DNA from: Clostridia bacterium
GTDB taxonomy: Bacteria > Bacillota > Clostridia > TANB77 > UBA1234
Assembly (NCBI GenBank): GCA_900753135.1
Contig: CAADXZ010000224.1
Coordinates: forward strand, 1 to 5,090
Direction: 5' to 3'
Length of the DNA stretch: 5,090 nt
The translations under genes were made by a program, and so were the position numbers. The notes beneath the pieces were generated by a model. That model had not been told where the DNA came from. It saw nothing but the letters and a program-made list of their open reading frames with translations, and made no database searches. Numbering within the stretch: the stretch's first letter is position 1; every line of letters starts with the position of its first letter. This document shows, piece by piece, positions 1-5,025 of this stretch.

Positions 1-17
1 TAAATTAAAGTTTTTTG

Positions 18-76
18 TGTAATAGGAAAGAAAATTAATACATAAAAGGTTGCAAATCTGTTACTTTCCTATTACA
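18..76. repeat. 13-bp perfect inverted repeat with 33-nt spacer
   Basis: The arm TGTAATAGGAAAG (18-30) is the exact reverse complement of CTTTCCTATTACA (64-76). As RNA on either strand it could form a long-looped hairpin. Neither strand has a T-run after the outer arm, so it is not an intrinsic terminator by itself. It begins directly after the T-run of the terminator that follows jag, between that gene and whatever lies to the left (often mnmE in related genomes, not visible here). A regulator site or a leader structure of the next gene are both possible; I cannot assign a role. Confidence 0.6.
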
Positions 77-77
77 T

Positions 78-106
78 AAAAAACAGCATATCCTAAGATA
101 TACTGT
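78..106 (-). terminator. Intrinsic terminator after jag
   Basis: Read leftward, the RNA has a 10-bp stem (arms 97-106 and 83-92, one G-U pair) with the loop TTAG (93-96), followed by a run of six T (83 down to 78). It starts about 21 nt after the jag stop codon and closes the rpmH-rnpA-yidC-jag operon. On the other strand the stem has one A-C mismatch but is followed by TTTTC and TTTTT, so weak termination of rightward transcription is also possible. Confidence 0.85.
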
Positions 107-127
107 TTTCATTTTTGTTATATTAAT

Positions 128-823
128 TTATTTAAGTGAAATAACAACTTTTCTGTATGGTTCTTCTCCAACGCTTACAGTTTTTACTTTTGGATGTTTT
201 TGTAATGCATTGTGAATAGCCTTTCTTTCAAATGGATTCATAGGTTCTAATGTAATGCTCTTTCTTCTTTCTACAACGGTATTTGCTCTCTTCAACGCTA
301 GTTCTTCCAATGCTTTTACTCTCTTTTTTCTATAGCCCTCAATGTCTAGTATAACTTTTACATAGTTCTTATTTCCTTTGTTTCCTGTTGTTGCAGCTAT
401 TGTTTGAAGTGCTTCTAATGTTTCTCCTCTATAACCAATTACTATTCCAGCATTTTCACCTGTTATATCAAATCTTAAAATGTTATCTTCAACATAAGTT
501 TTGATATCTAATTTTAAACCTAGTCTGTCAAAATACTCATTTAAGAATTCAATTATTCTTTCTTTTACTACATTTCCTTCTTCTTCCGTGAATTCTCTTG
601 GCTCTTTTCTTGCTTCATGTGAAGGAACTTCAATTTCCTCTGTTTTCTCAATCTCTGTAACTCGAACTTTAACTTGCTTATGATCTAATATGCTGAAAAT
701 TCTCTTTTTTGGCTCTTCTATCATTTCTATTGAAACTTGATCTTTTTTCAATCCAACCTTATTTAAAGCATCTTCTACAGCTTCCTCATAATTCTTTCCT
801 ATTCCCTCTGCTACTTTAGACAT
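128..823 (-). CDS. jag: Jag/KhpB family KH-R3H RNA-binding protein
   Basis: This 231-residue cytoplasmic protein has the three parts of the Jag (also called EloR or KhpB) family. The N-terminal Jag domain covers about residues 1-50 and is followed by an acidic/charged linker of about 30 residues. A type-II KH domain (about 85-160) carries the GxxG loop as GYRG (130-133). An R3H domain (about 165-230) shows the Arg-x3-His signature as R200 and H204. In related Firmicutes such proteins bind RNA with the partner KhpA and help control cell elongation and division; that role is family knowledge, not shown here. The ATG at 821-823 follows a strong TAGGAGG site with about 7 nt spacing. The gene lies 55 bp after yidC in the same direction, the usual Firmicute arrangement, and ends before a clear terminator, so it is the last gene of the operon. 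Nothing is truncated. Confidence 0.95.
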   Translation of the reverse strand: MSKVAEGIGKNYEEAVEDALNKVGLKKDQVSIEMIEEPKKRIFSILDHKQVKVRVTEIEKTEEIEVPSHEARKEPREFTEEEGNVVKERIIEFLNEYFDRLGLKLDIKTYVEDNILRFDITGENAGIVIGYRGETLEALQTIAATTGNKGNKNYVKVILDIEGYRKKRVKALEELALKRANTVVERRKSITLEPMNPFERKAIHNALQKHPKVKTVSVGEEPYRKVVISLK

Positions 824-878
824 ATAAAAACCTCCTATATCTTATTTCTAGAAATACTTCTAGTTGTGAACTTTAAGC

Positions 879-1952
879 CTATTTTTTCTTTTTATGTTGT
901 TTCTTTTTTGAATTATTATTTGAAGTTTTTGTTGACTTTTCAGTAGTTGCACCCTTATTTTCATTTTCTTTATTCAACTCTACTTCTGCTTCTTTTTCTA
1001 TCTCTATTACTTGGCTTTCAATTTCCCTCTTTATAGTACCACTTTTTTCTTCTTTGTTAAACACTTTTTTCATGGCAACTAGCTGAATTACTCCAATCAA
1101 GTTTGTGGTTGCCCAATATAATCCAACACCTTGTGGTACTGAATATGCAACATATCCAAGCATTAAAGGCATAACCGTGTTCATAAGTTTCATATCTGGC
1201 ATTGGTATTTCACTTTCTTCTTGAGCCTTCTTTAATTGTTCATTTGATTCTTTGTTCATATTAGAAGATACCGATATTGTCAAATAAGTAAATATCGTTG
1301 AAAGTATTGGAATGATAATAAGTGTCCAATTGCCTCTATCATTTATTCCTATATCACAAAGGTCTATTCCTAGAAAATTCATATCTATTAGTTTTTTATC
1401 TTTTATAATATCAAGTTCGTAATATCTAGGATTTACATACTCTTTTTCTTCTGCTTCTTTTATTTTTACTTCATACTCTGCTAATTCATAATCTCCTGAA
1501 TTAGCTTCAATAGCAGCTATTGCTTGTTGCTTTCTAGTATCATTTACCTCTGCTTTGTATTTTTCAATAACTGTTTTATCTAGTTTCATTATATGTGTTA
1601 ATGGATTTGACATCATGGCAAACAATCCCAAAATTATAGGAAATTGTATAAAATTTATCAAACAACCTGTACATCCCATACTAGACATTGTTGACATGTT
1701 CTTTTCTTTCAAAAGTTTTTTATATTCTTCCATAAACTTTTGTTGATCATTTCCGTGTTTCTTTTGTAATTCTTGCATTAAAGGCTGAATCTCTTGTGCT
1801 TGTTTAAGAGATTTTTGTTGTTTTATAGTAAATGGAAGTAACAAAATTTTTACTAGTATGGTAAAGATGATTATAGCTAAACCATAATTATTAACTATTC
1901 CAAATATAAAACTCATTAAGTATCCAAAAAAACTAGCTATTGCTTCTAACAT
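879..1952 (-). CDS. yidC: YidC/Oxa1/SpoIIIJ membrane protein insertase
   Basis: YidC inserts membrane proteins into the cytoplasmic membrane, alone or with SecYEG. This 357-residue copy has a short hydrophobic N-terminal helix (about 5-20) and no lipobox, unlike Bacillus SpoIIIJ. TM1 is about 22-42 and holds K35 where SpoIIIJ has its conserved groove arginine. A cytoplasmic helical hairpin follows (about 44-90), then TM2 (about 97-116). A long charged outer segment (about 120-208) includes Glu/Lys-rich stretches. Further membrane helices lie at about 209-229, 256-273 and 277-297, the last containing the conserved GLYWATTN segment (277-284). The tail (298-357) is strongly charged and ends in KKKQHKKKK, as expected for ribosome contact. 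At 357 residues it is about 95 longer than SpoIIIJ, mostly from the outer loop and the tail. The ATG at 1950-1952 follows GGGAGG with 7 nt spacing. It lies 104 bp after rnpA, with no yidD between. Confidence 0.95.
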   Translation of the reverse strand: MLEAIASFFGYLMSFIFGIVNNYGLAIIIFTILVKILLLPFTIKQQKSLKQAQEIQPLMQELQKKHGNDQQKFMEEYKKLLKEKNMSTMSSMGCTGCLINFIQFPIILGLFAMMSNPLTHIMKLDKTVIEKYKAEVNDTRKQQAIAAIEANSGDYELAEYEVKIKEAEEKEYVNPRYYELDIIKDKKLIDMNFLGIDLCDIGINDRGNWTLIIIPILSTIFTYLTISVSSNMNKESNEQLKKAQEESEIPMPDMKLMNTVMPLMLGYVAYSVPQGVGLYWATTNLIGVIQLVAMKKVFNKEEKSGTIKREIESQVIEIEKEAEVELNKENENKGATTEKSTKTSNNNSKKKQHKKKK

Positions 1953-2056
1953 TAATCTTCCTCCCTATTTCTATTAGTAGAATTTTAAATATCTAGAAAG
2001 CTGGAATATTTACTCTTTTCAACTTTCTCTGGTACATTGTAAAAGCACAACTATAC

Positions 2057-2395
2057 TTATTCTGCAAGCAAATTAGCTTTTTCAAAGCATTTCATAAGTT
2101 CAGATTGCACAATATCATAATTGATGGTACCAACATCAACTCCAGACTTACATACTATAACAATATTATATCCACTCTGTAAAGAGTTTTCATTTAATCT
2201 ATATGCTTCTCTAATCAATCGTTTCATCCTATTTCTTTTAGTACTTCTATTAGAAACTTTTTTTCCAACAGCTATACCAACTTTATTAAACTCTTGATTA
2301 TTCTTTACAATATATATCATCAAAACATCTGCACTATACCACTTTCCACTCTTAAAAACATGTTGAAATTCAGTGCTTTTCTTTATTATATTCAA
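2057..2395 (-). CDS. rnpA: Ribonuclease P protein component
   Basis: RnpA is the protein subunit that binds the RNase P RNA and the 5' leader of precursor tRNA. The product is 112 residues, normal for the family. The diagnostic basic RNR region is at residues 45-66, with the sequence KKVSNRSTKRNRMKRLIREA followed by YR; aromatic F10, F14 and Y20 fit the substrate-leader cleft of the N-terminal half. The start codon is TTG (2393-2395), supported by a GAGGTG site 7 nt upstream and by the family-typical N-terminus (IIKKSTEFQHVFKSGK). No in-frame ATG lies at a better place. The gene follows rpmH by 94 bp, and a terminator-like hairpin in that gap should reduce read-through. It is followed by yidC. 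TTG start plus attenuation both predict low expression relative to L34. Confidence 0.97.
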   Translation of the reverse strand: MNIIKKSTEFQHVFKSGKWYSADVLMIYIVKNNQEFNKVGIAVGKKVSNRSTKRNRMKRLIREAYRLNENSLQSGYNIVIVCKSGVDVGTINYDIVQSELMKCFEKANLLAE

Positions 2396-2402
2396 TATAT
2401 TT

Positions 2403-2408
2403 CACCTC
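2403..2408 (-). promoter_or_regulatory. Ribosome binding site deciding the TTG start of rnpA
   Basis: GAGGTG on the minus strand lies 7 nt ahead of the TTG codon at 2395-2393. This spacing and the conserved N-terminus decide in favour of TTG over any internal ATG. Confidence 0.85.
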
Positions 2409-2444
2409 AATTATTGAAGTCTCAAAATGTATAAATTTCCCATT

Positions 2445-2479
2445 ATAAGTAAAAAGGCCCTATCATAGGGCCTACTTAT
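2445..2479 (-). terminator. Hairpin terminator/attenuator between rpmH and rnpA
   Basis: Read leftward, a perfect 8-bp GC-rich stem AGGCCCTA/TAGGGCCT (2473-2466 and 2462-2455) with a 3-nt loop is followed by five T (2455-2451). An outer 6-bp stem (ACTTAT/ATAAGT at 2474-2479 and 2445-2450) can extend it around a 4-nt bulge formed by part of that T-run. It begins 11 nt after the rpmH stop. As rnpA has no convincing promoter of its own, the likely job is partial termination, giving abundant rpmH mRNA and less rnpA-yidC-jag mRNA. A TATAAT at 2447-2442 lies just after it but has no matching -35. Confidence 0.85.
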
Positions 2480-2489
2480 ACATGGTTAA

Positions 2490-2624
2490 TTATGCAGAAA
2501 GTTTCTTTCTACCTTTTAACATTCTTCTCTTTAAAACTTTTCTGCCATTAGAAGTACTCATTCTTGCTCTAAAGCCATGTTCTCTCTTTTCTTGTCTTTT
2601 TTTAGGTTGAAATGTTCTTTTCAT
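2490..2624 (-). CDS. rpmH: Large ribosomal subunit protein bL34
   Basis: This 44-residue, extremely basic protein of the 50S subunit is the standard length for bacterial L34. The N-terminus MKRTFQPKKRQEKREHGFRA matches the family signature (KRTxQP at 2-7, HGFR at 16-19), and the protein ends GRKKLSA. The start ATG (2624-2622) follows a GGGAGGTG site; the GGAGG core is 9 nt away. It is the first gene of the leftward operon, driven by a near-consensus promoter about 75-105 bp upstream, and is followed at once by a terminator-like hairpin. F5 replaces the more usual Tyr and is conservative. Confidence 0.98.
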   Translation of the reverse strand: MKRTFQPKKRQEKREHGFRARMSTSNGRKVLKRRMLKGRKKLSA

Positions 2625-2698
2625 TTAACTGCACCTCCCAAATTCGTTTTTATCTATTTTGCATTATTTATCATAATCTCCAAAATAACAGCATTAGT

Positions 2699-2728
2699 AT
2701 TTTACACTATATAGTACAATTTTGTCAA
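2699..2728 (-). promoter_or_regulatory. Promoter of the rpmH operon
   Basis: On the minus strand there is a perfect -35 TTGACA (2728-2723), an 18-bp spacer, and a -10 TAAAAT (2704-2699, 5 of 6). Transcription would start near 2691, giving a leader of about 67 nt that ends in the strong rpmH ribosome binding site. The spacer holds a perfect 10-bp palindrome, ACTATATAGT (2706-2715). Confidence 0.75.
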
Positions 2729-2800
2729 CTAATTTTATTCATATTATTATTTTTTGATTCTACAAAATTTATGTAAAGTATACATATCAACTATAATCAT

Positions 2801-2808
2801 TTACGGAA
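2801..2808 (+). repeat. TTACGGAA motif, copy 1
   Basis: TTACGGAA lies 19 nt upstream of the rightward box-like site at 2828. The core TACGGAA recurs at 4769-4775 and 5026-5032. It stands out because CG dinucleotides are rare in these intergenic regions. Function unknown. Confidence 0.35.
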
Positions 2809-2827
2809 GTAATGATTTGACGTTTTT

Positions 2828-2836
2828 TTATCCAAA
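2828..2836 (+). promoter_or_regulatory. DnaA box-like site (one mismatch)
   Basis: TTATCCAAA differs from TTATCCACA at position 8. It sits just upstream of the candidate dnaA -35 element, so it could serve in autoregulation as well as in origin function. Confidence 0.45.
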
Positions 2837-2839
2837 AAC

Positions 2840-2868
2840 TTGCATTTACTGACATAAACATATATAAT
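2840..2868 (+). promoter_or_regulatory. Candidate dnaA promoter
   Basis: On the plus strand TTGCAT (2840-2845) stands 17 bp ahead of a perfect TATAAT (2863-2868). A start near 2875 would give a leader of about 300 nt before dnaA. A TTATTCACA box on the opposite strand (2868-2876) overlaps the end of the -10 and the predicted start, as expected for DnaA repressing its own gene. The -35 matches poorly (TTG only). A second TATAAT at 2792-2797 lacks a -35. Confidence 0.5.
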
Positions 2869-2876
2869 GTGAATAA
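2868..2876 (-). promoter_or_regulatory. DnaA box (TTATTCACA)
   Basis: The minus strand reads TTATTCACA, fitting the relaxed consensus TTATNCACA. It forms the left arm of the dyad and overlaps the candidate dnaA promoter. Confidence 0.65.
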
Positions 2877-2912
2877 CTTTTCTAAGCATTGATATATCAA
2901 TGTTCACAGGTA

Positions 2913-2921
2913 ATATTCACA
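2913..2921 (+). promoter_or_regulatory. DnaA box-like site (ATATTCACA)
   Basis: One mismatch (position 1) to TTATNCACA; the right arm of the dyad, pointing opposite to the box at 2868. Confidence 0.5.
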
Positions 2922-2958
2922 TAATTTATTTTATGTTTTGTGTACATAAAATAATTAT
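2921..2958. repeat. AT-rich stem-loop next to the dyad
   Basis: Arms TTATTTTATG (2926-2935) and CATAAAATAA (2945-2954) pair perfectly around a 9-nt loop. The stem extends to 2921/2958 with a one-base bulge. It has no T-run, so it is not a terminator; it may be an easily melted or extruded segment, or leader RNA structure. Confidence 0.5.
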
Positions 2959-3104
2959 TTAAAAACAAATAAGTGTTCGCAAAAAAAACGTTAATAAAAT
3001 AGCCTTTATTTTTAAAATGCTTATTTTTCAACGGTTTTGAGTCTTCACAAAATAAACATTCTGTTTTGTTGGGGAAATAGGCACTTACAAGAGTTTTTAA
3101 AAAA

Positions 3105-3128
3105 TTATTAACATTTTTATTAACATTT
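3105..3128 (+). repeat. Perfect 12-bp tandem repeat abutting a DnaA box
   Basis: TTATTAACATTT occurs twice head to tail (3105-3116, 3117-3128), and the second copy runs into the perfect DnaA box at 3128-3136. The second copy's TAACATTT (3121-3128) also forms an inverted repeat with AAATGTTA (3136-3143), enclosing the box. The stretch is almost pure A/T and could be an unwinding-prone segment or the operator of dnaA. Confidence 0.7.
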
Positions 3129-3136
3129 GTGGATAA
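3128..3136 (-). promoter_or_regulatory. Perfect DnaA box
   Basis: The minus strand reads TTATCCACA, the full consensus. It lies 38 bp ahead of the dnaA start codon inside an 8-bp inverted repeat. Bound DnaA here would sit in the dnaA leader. Confidence 0.85.
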
Positions 3137-3174
3137 AATGTTAGTAACTTTGTTAATTTTGTTAGGAGGAAATT

Positions 3175-4623
3175 ATGCAGGACATGTATGAAGTTTTAGC
3201 TAGGGCTAAAGAGATTATAAAAGAAGAAGTACCAGTTGTAAGATATAACTCTTGGATAAATACATTAGATGTTCTTTCAATTGATGACAATCTTGTTAAG
3301 TTGAGAGTCACTAGTCCGTTTCATTTACAAAAAATGGAAACAGATTTATATATACTTACAAGAGAGTCTTTCAAGATTGTTTTAGGAAGGGATATTGAAT
3401 TAGCCTTTTATCTACCAGGTGAGGATTTTAGAGATAACGAAAATAAAGCTTCATTAGAAGAGCCTGAATATGAGGAGTTTGAAGAGATTAATAACACAGA
3501 GCAAACAAATTTTGATAATATTTCTACCAATAATATAGATAATTCTAATTTTCAATATCCAAATCCAATACAACTAACGCCAAATACATCTGCAAAGGTT
3601 AATGCTTCAGTACTAAATCCTAAATATACATTTAGTTCATTTGTAATAGGAAAGAGTAATGAGTTAGCACATGCTGCTGCAATGGCTACTGCAGAAAATC
3701 CAGGACGAGCATATAATCCACTTTTTTTGTATGGTGGAGTGGGACTAGGAAAAACACATTTGATGCAGGCTGTTGGTAACTATGTTCTTTCAAGAAATAG
3801 AAACGCCCGTGTACTTTACATAACAGGTGAAAAATTCACAAACGAGCTTGTTTATTCAATTCAAGCGAACAAAAACGAAGAGTTTAGAGCGAAATATAGA
3901 AATATAGATGTTTTATTAGTAGACGATATACAATTTATAAGTGGTAAGGAAAGAAGTCAGGAAGAATTCTTCCATACATTTAATGAGTTATATGAAAATA
4001 ATAAACAGTTGGTTATTTCTAGTGATAGACCACCAAAAGATTTAAATCCATTGGAAGAAAGACTTAAATCTAGATTTGAATGGGGACTAATCACGGATAT
4101 AAGTAAACCAGATTATGAAACAAGGTATGCGATACTAAGAAGTAAAGCAGCAAGTGAAAATATAGAAATAGATGAAGAAATTTTATCTGTAATAGCAAAC
4201 AAAGTAGAATCAAACATTCGTGAGTTGGAAGGAACTTTAAATAAGATTGTTGCAATGGCATCTTTAACAAATATGCCTATAACAATGCAATTAACCGAGA
4301 GAGCATTGAATGATTTAAAACATTCAAAAGAAAAAGTTATAACAATAGATTATATACAAGGTGTAGTTGCAAAATATTATAACCTTGAACAAAACGTTTT
4401 CAAAATACAACGTCGTTCAGGTGACATTGCATTTCCAAGACAAATTGCAATGTATTTATCAAAACAATTAACAGGTCAACCTCTTGTTGAAATAGGAAAA
4501 GAGTTTGGCGGAAGAGATCATACTACTGTAATTTATGCAATAAATAAAATAGAATCTTTAATGAAAACAGATCCTAACACAAAAATGATAGTGGATAATA
4601 TTAAAAAAATGATTATTAATTAG
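3175..4623 (+). CDS. dnaA: Chromosomal replication initiator DnaA
   Basis: DnaA binds DnaA boxes, forms an ATP-dependent filament and opens oriC. This 482-residue protein has all four domains. Domain I (about 1-82) has W27 in the usual YNSWI helix. Domain II (about 85-145) is an acidic, Asn-rich linker. The AAA+ domain III (about 148-365) shows Walker A GGVGLGKTH (187-195), Walker B LLVDDIQF (247-254), sensor 1 ISSDRPP (281-287), the arginine-finger segment with R296 and R300 (box VII LKSRF) and sensor 2 R349. Domain IV (about 385-482) has the basic-loop RRSGDIAFPRQ (413-423) and the helix-turn-helix signature GGRDHTTVIYA (445-455), where Tyr454 replaces the more usual His. The start ATG follows AGGAGG by 5 nt; a second Met at residue 4 is less well spaced. 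Length and motifs are intact. No terminator follows, which suits read-through into dnaN beyond the window. Box-containing DNA upstream suggests autoregulation. Confidence 0.99.
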   Translation: MQDMYEVLARAKEIIKEEVPVVRYNSWINTLDVLSIDDNLVKLRVTSPFHLQKMETDLYILTRESFKIVLGRDIELAFYLPGEDFRDNENKASLEEPEYEEFEEINNTEQTNFDNISTNNIDNSNFQYPNPIQLTPNTSAKVNASVLNPKYTFSSFVIGKSNELAHAAAMATAENPGRAYNPLFLYGGVGLGKTHLMQAVGNYVLSRNRNARVLYITGEKFTNELVYSIQANKNEEFRAKYRNIDVLLVDDIQFISGKERSQEEFFHTFNELYENNKQLVISSDRPPKDLNPLEERLKSRFEWGLITDISKPDYETRYAILRSKAASENIEIDEEILSVIANKVESNIRELEGTLNKIVAMASLTNMPITMQLTERALNDLKHSKEKVITIDYIQGVVAKYYNLEQNVFKIQRRSGDIAFPRQIAMYLSKQLTGQPLVEIGKEFGGRDHTTVIYAINKIESLMKTDPNTKMIVDNIKKMIIN

Positions 4624-4768
4624 AAGAAAAATTTATTTTACATCTTTCTTGTAATAAAAGATATTAATAGGATATGTAAAAAATGTACTAGAAGTGAATT
4701 TAACAAAATGTATAAAATTGTTTATATCATTGTTGTAAAATTAATTTATGTTTAACAATTGTAACTCC

Positions 4769-4775
4769 TACGGAA
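4769..4775 (+). repeat. TACGGAA motif, copy 2
   Basis: TACGGAA ends 5 nt before the perfect rightward DnaA box at 4781. See copies at 2802-2808 and 5026-5032. Confidence 0.35.
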
Positions 4776-4780
4776 ATAAG

Positions 4781-4789
4781 TTATCCACA
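4781..4789 (+). promoter_or_regulatory. Perfect DnaA box
   Basis: TTATCCACA on the plus strand, the only full-consensus box downstream of dnaA. Confidence 0.9.
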
Positions 4790-4828
4790 AATTCTTAATT
4801 AATGTTAGCAACCTCTTTTGTTTATTTT

Positions 4829-4852
4829 TCAATTGTTAAATCAATTGTAAAA
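4829..4852 (+). repeat. Imperfect 12-bp tandem repeat (TCAATTGT...)
   Basis: TCAATTGTTAAA (4829-4840) is followed directly by TCAATTGTAAAA (4841-4852), 11 of 12 identical. TTTAACAATTG at 4751-4761 is an inverted copy of CAATTGTTAAA (4830-4840). TTTTCAATT (4826-4834) also mirrors AATTGAAAA (4854-4862), so the stretch can fold. Role unknown; it lies in the box-free gap between 4789 and 4915. Confidence 0.5.
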
Positions 4853-4914
4853 AAATTGAAAATTCGATTCAAAATTACACTACAAAATAGATTGAAGAGA
4901 TATTAACAAATTAA

Positions 4915-4923
4915 TGTGAAAAA
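4915..4923 (-). promoter_or_regulatory. DnaA box-like site (TTTTTCACA)
   Basis: The minus strand reads TTTTTCACA, one mismatch to TTATNCACA. It mirrors the identical site at 4950. Confidence 0.5.
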
Positions 4924-4949
4924 CGTGTAGAAAAATTGTTGAAAAATAG

Positions 4950-4958
4950 TTTTTCACA
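4950..4958 (+). promoter_or_regulatory. DnaA box-like site (TTTTTCACA)
   Basis: One mismatch to TTATNCACA on the plus strand; the partner of the site at 4915. Confidence 0.5.
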
Positions 4959-4974
4959 CAATGATGTTAGTCTA

Positions 4975-4983
4975 TGTGAATTA
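4975..4983 (-). promoter_or_regulatory. DnaA box-like site (TAATTCACA)
   Basis: The minus strand reads TAATTCACA, one mismatch (position 2) to TTATNCACA. Confidence 0.45.
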
Positions 4984-4987
4984 TTGG

Positions 4988-5002
4988 TGTTGAATTTCAA
5001 CA
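4988..5002. repeat. 7-bp-arm inverted repeat TGTTGAA-T-TTCAACA
   Basis: TGTTGAA (4988-4994) and TTCAACA (4996-5002) mirror around a single T. The element lies between the boxes at 4975 and 5005 and could be a dimeric regulator's operator; no known operator is recognised. Confidence 0.4.
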
Positions 5003-5004
5003 AC

Positions 5005-5013
5005 TTATCAACA
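5005..5013 (+). promoter_or_regulatory. DnaA box-like site (TTATCAACA)
   Basis: One mismatch (position 6) to TTATCCACA, on the plus strand. Confidence 0.5.
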
Positions 5014-5025
5014 TGAATAAACGCT

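Larger units (their letters stand above)
2867..2922. repeat. Large dyad: 16-bp palindrome centred between mirrored DnaA-box-like arms
   Basis: The perfect palindrome CATTGATATATCAATG (2887-2902) and the outer arms ATGTGAATA (2867-2875) and TATTCACAT (2914-2922) share the same centre, 2894.5. The arms contain the core of DnaA boxes in opposite orientation. The central palindrome would also form an 5' hairpin in the dnaA leader. Possibly a cooperative DnaA site around a second factor's operator. Confidence 0.7.
2729..3174. other. Upstream half of the replication origin (oriC, rpmH-dnaA intergenic)
   Basis: This gene-free AT-rich stretch lies between the divergent rpmH and dnaA genes. It holds a perfect DnaA box (3128-3136), a TTATNCACA-type box (2868-2876), one-mismatch boxes (2828-2836, 2913-2921), a large dyad centred at 2894.5, a stem-loop (2921-2958) and a tandem duplication (3105-3128). 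Firmicute origins often have box clusters on both sides of dnaA. Here this half probably also regulates dnaA transcription. No RNA gene or small ORF could be supported. Confidence 0.8.
4915..4958. repeat. 10-bp inverted repeat made of two DnaA-box-like sites
   Basis: TGTGAAAAAC (4915-4924) and GTTTTTCACA (4949-4958) are exact reverse complements separated by 24 nt. This places two identical variant boxes head to head. Confidence 0.65.

Noticed and set aside
501..683. Rightward open frame of 60 codons
   Set aside because: It lies entirely opposite jag, has no ribosome binding site and a Ser/Phe-rich composition typical of an antisense shadow.
1555..1746. Rightward open frame of 63 codons
   Set aside because: It is opposite the conserved membrane and coiled-coil part of yidC and has no initiation signal.
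2442..2447. TATAAT as a separate leftward rnpA promoter
   Set aside because: No -35-like hexamer occurs at 16-18 bp; the bases at that distance belong to the terminator stem.
2792..2797. Rightward TATAAT as the dnaA promoter
   Set aside because: The -35 position holds TTATGT or similar, with only two matches; the TATAAT at 2863 is better supported.
2816..2826. TTTGACGTTTT as a Spo0A box
   Set aside because: It lacks the TGTCGAA core; no convincing Spo0A box was found in either intergenic half.
4636..4681. Inverted repeat TTTTACAT/ATGTAAAA as a dnaA terminator
   Set aside because: The loop is about 30 nt, the stem is AT-only apart from one pair, and no T-run follows.
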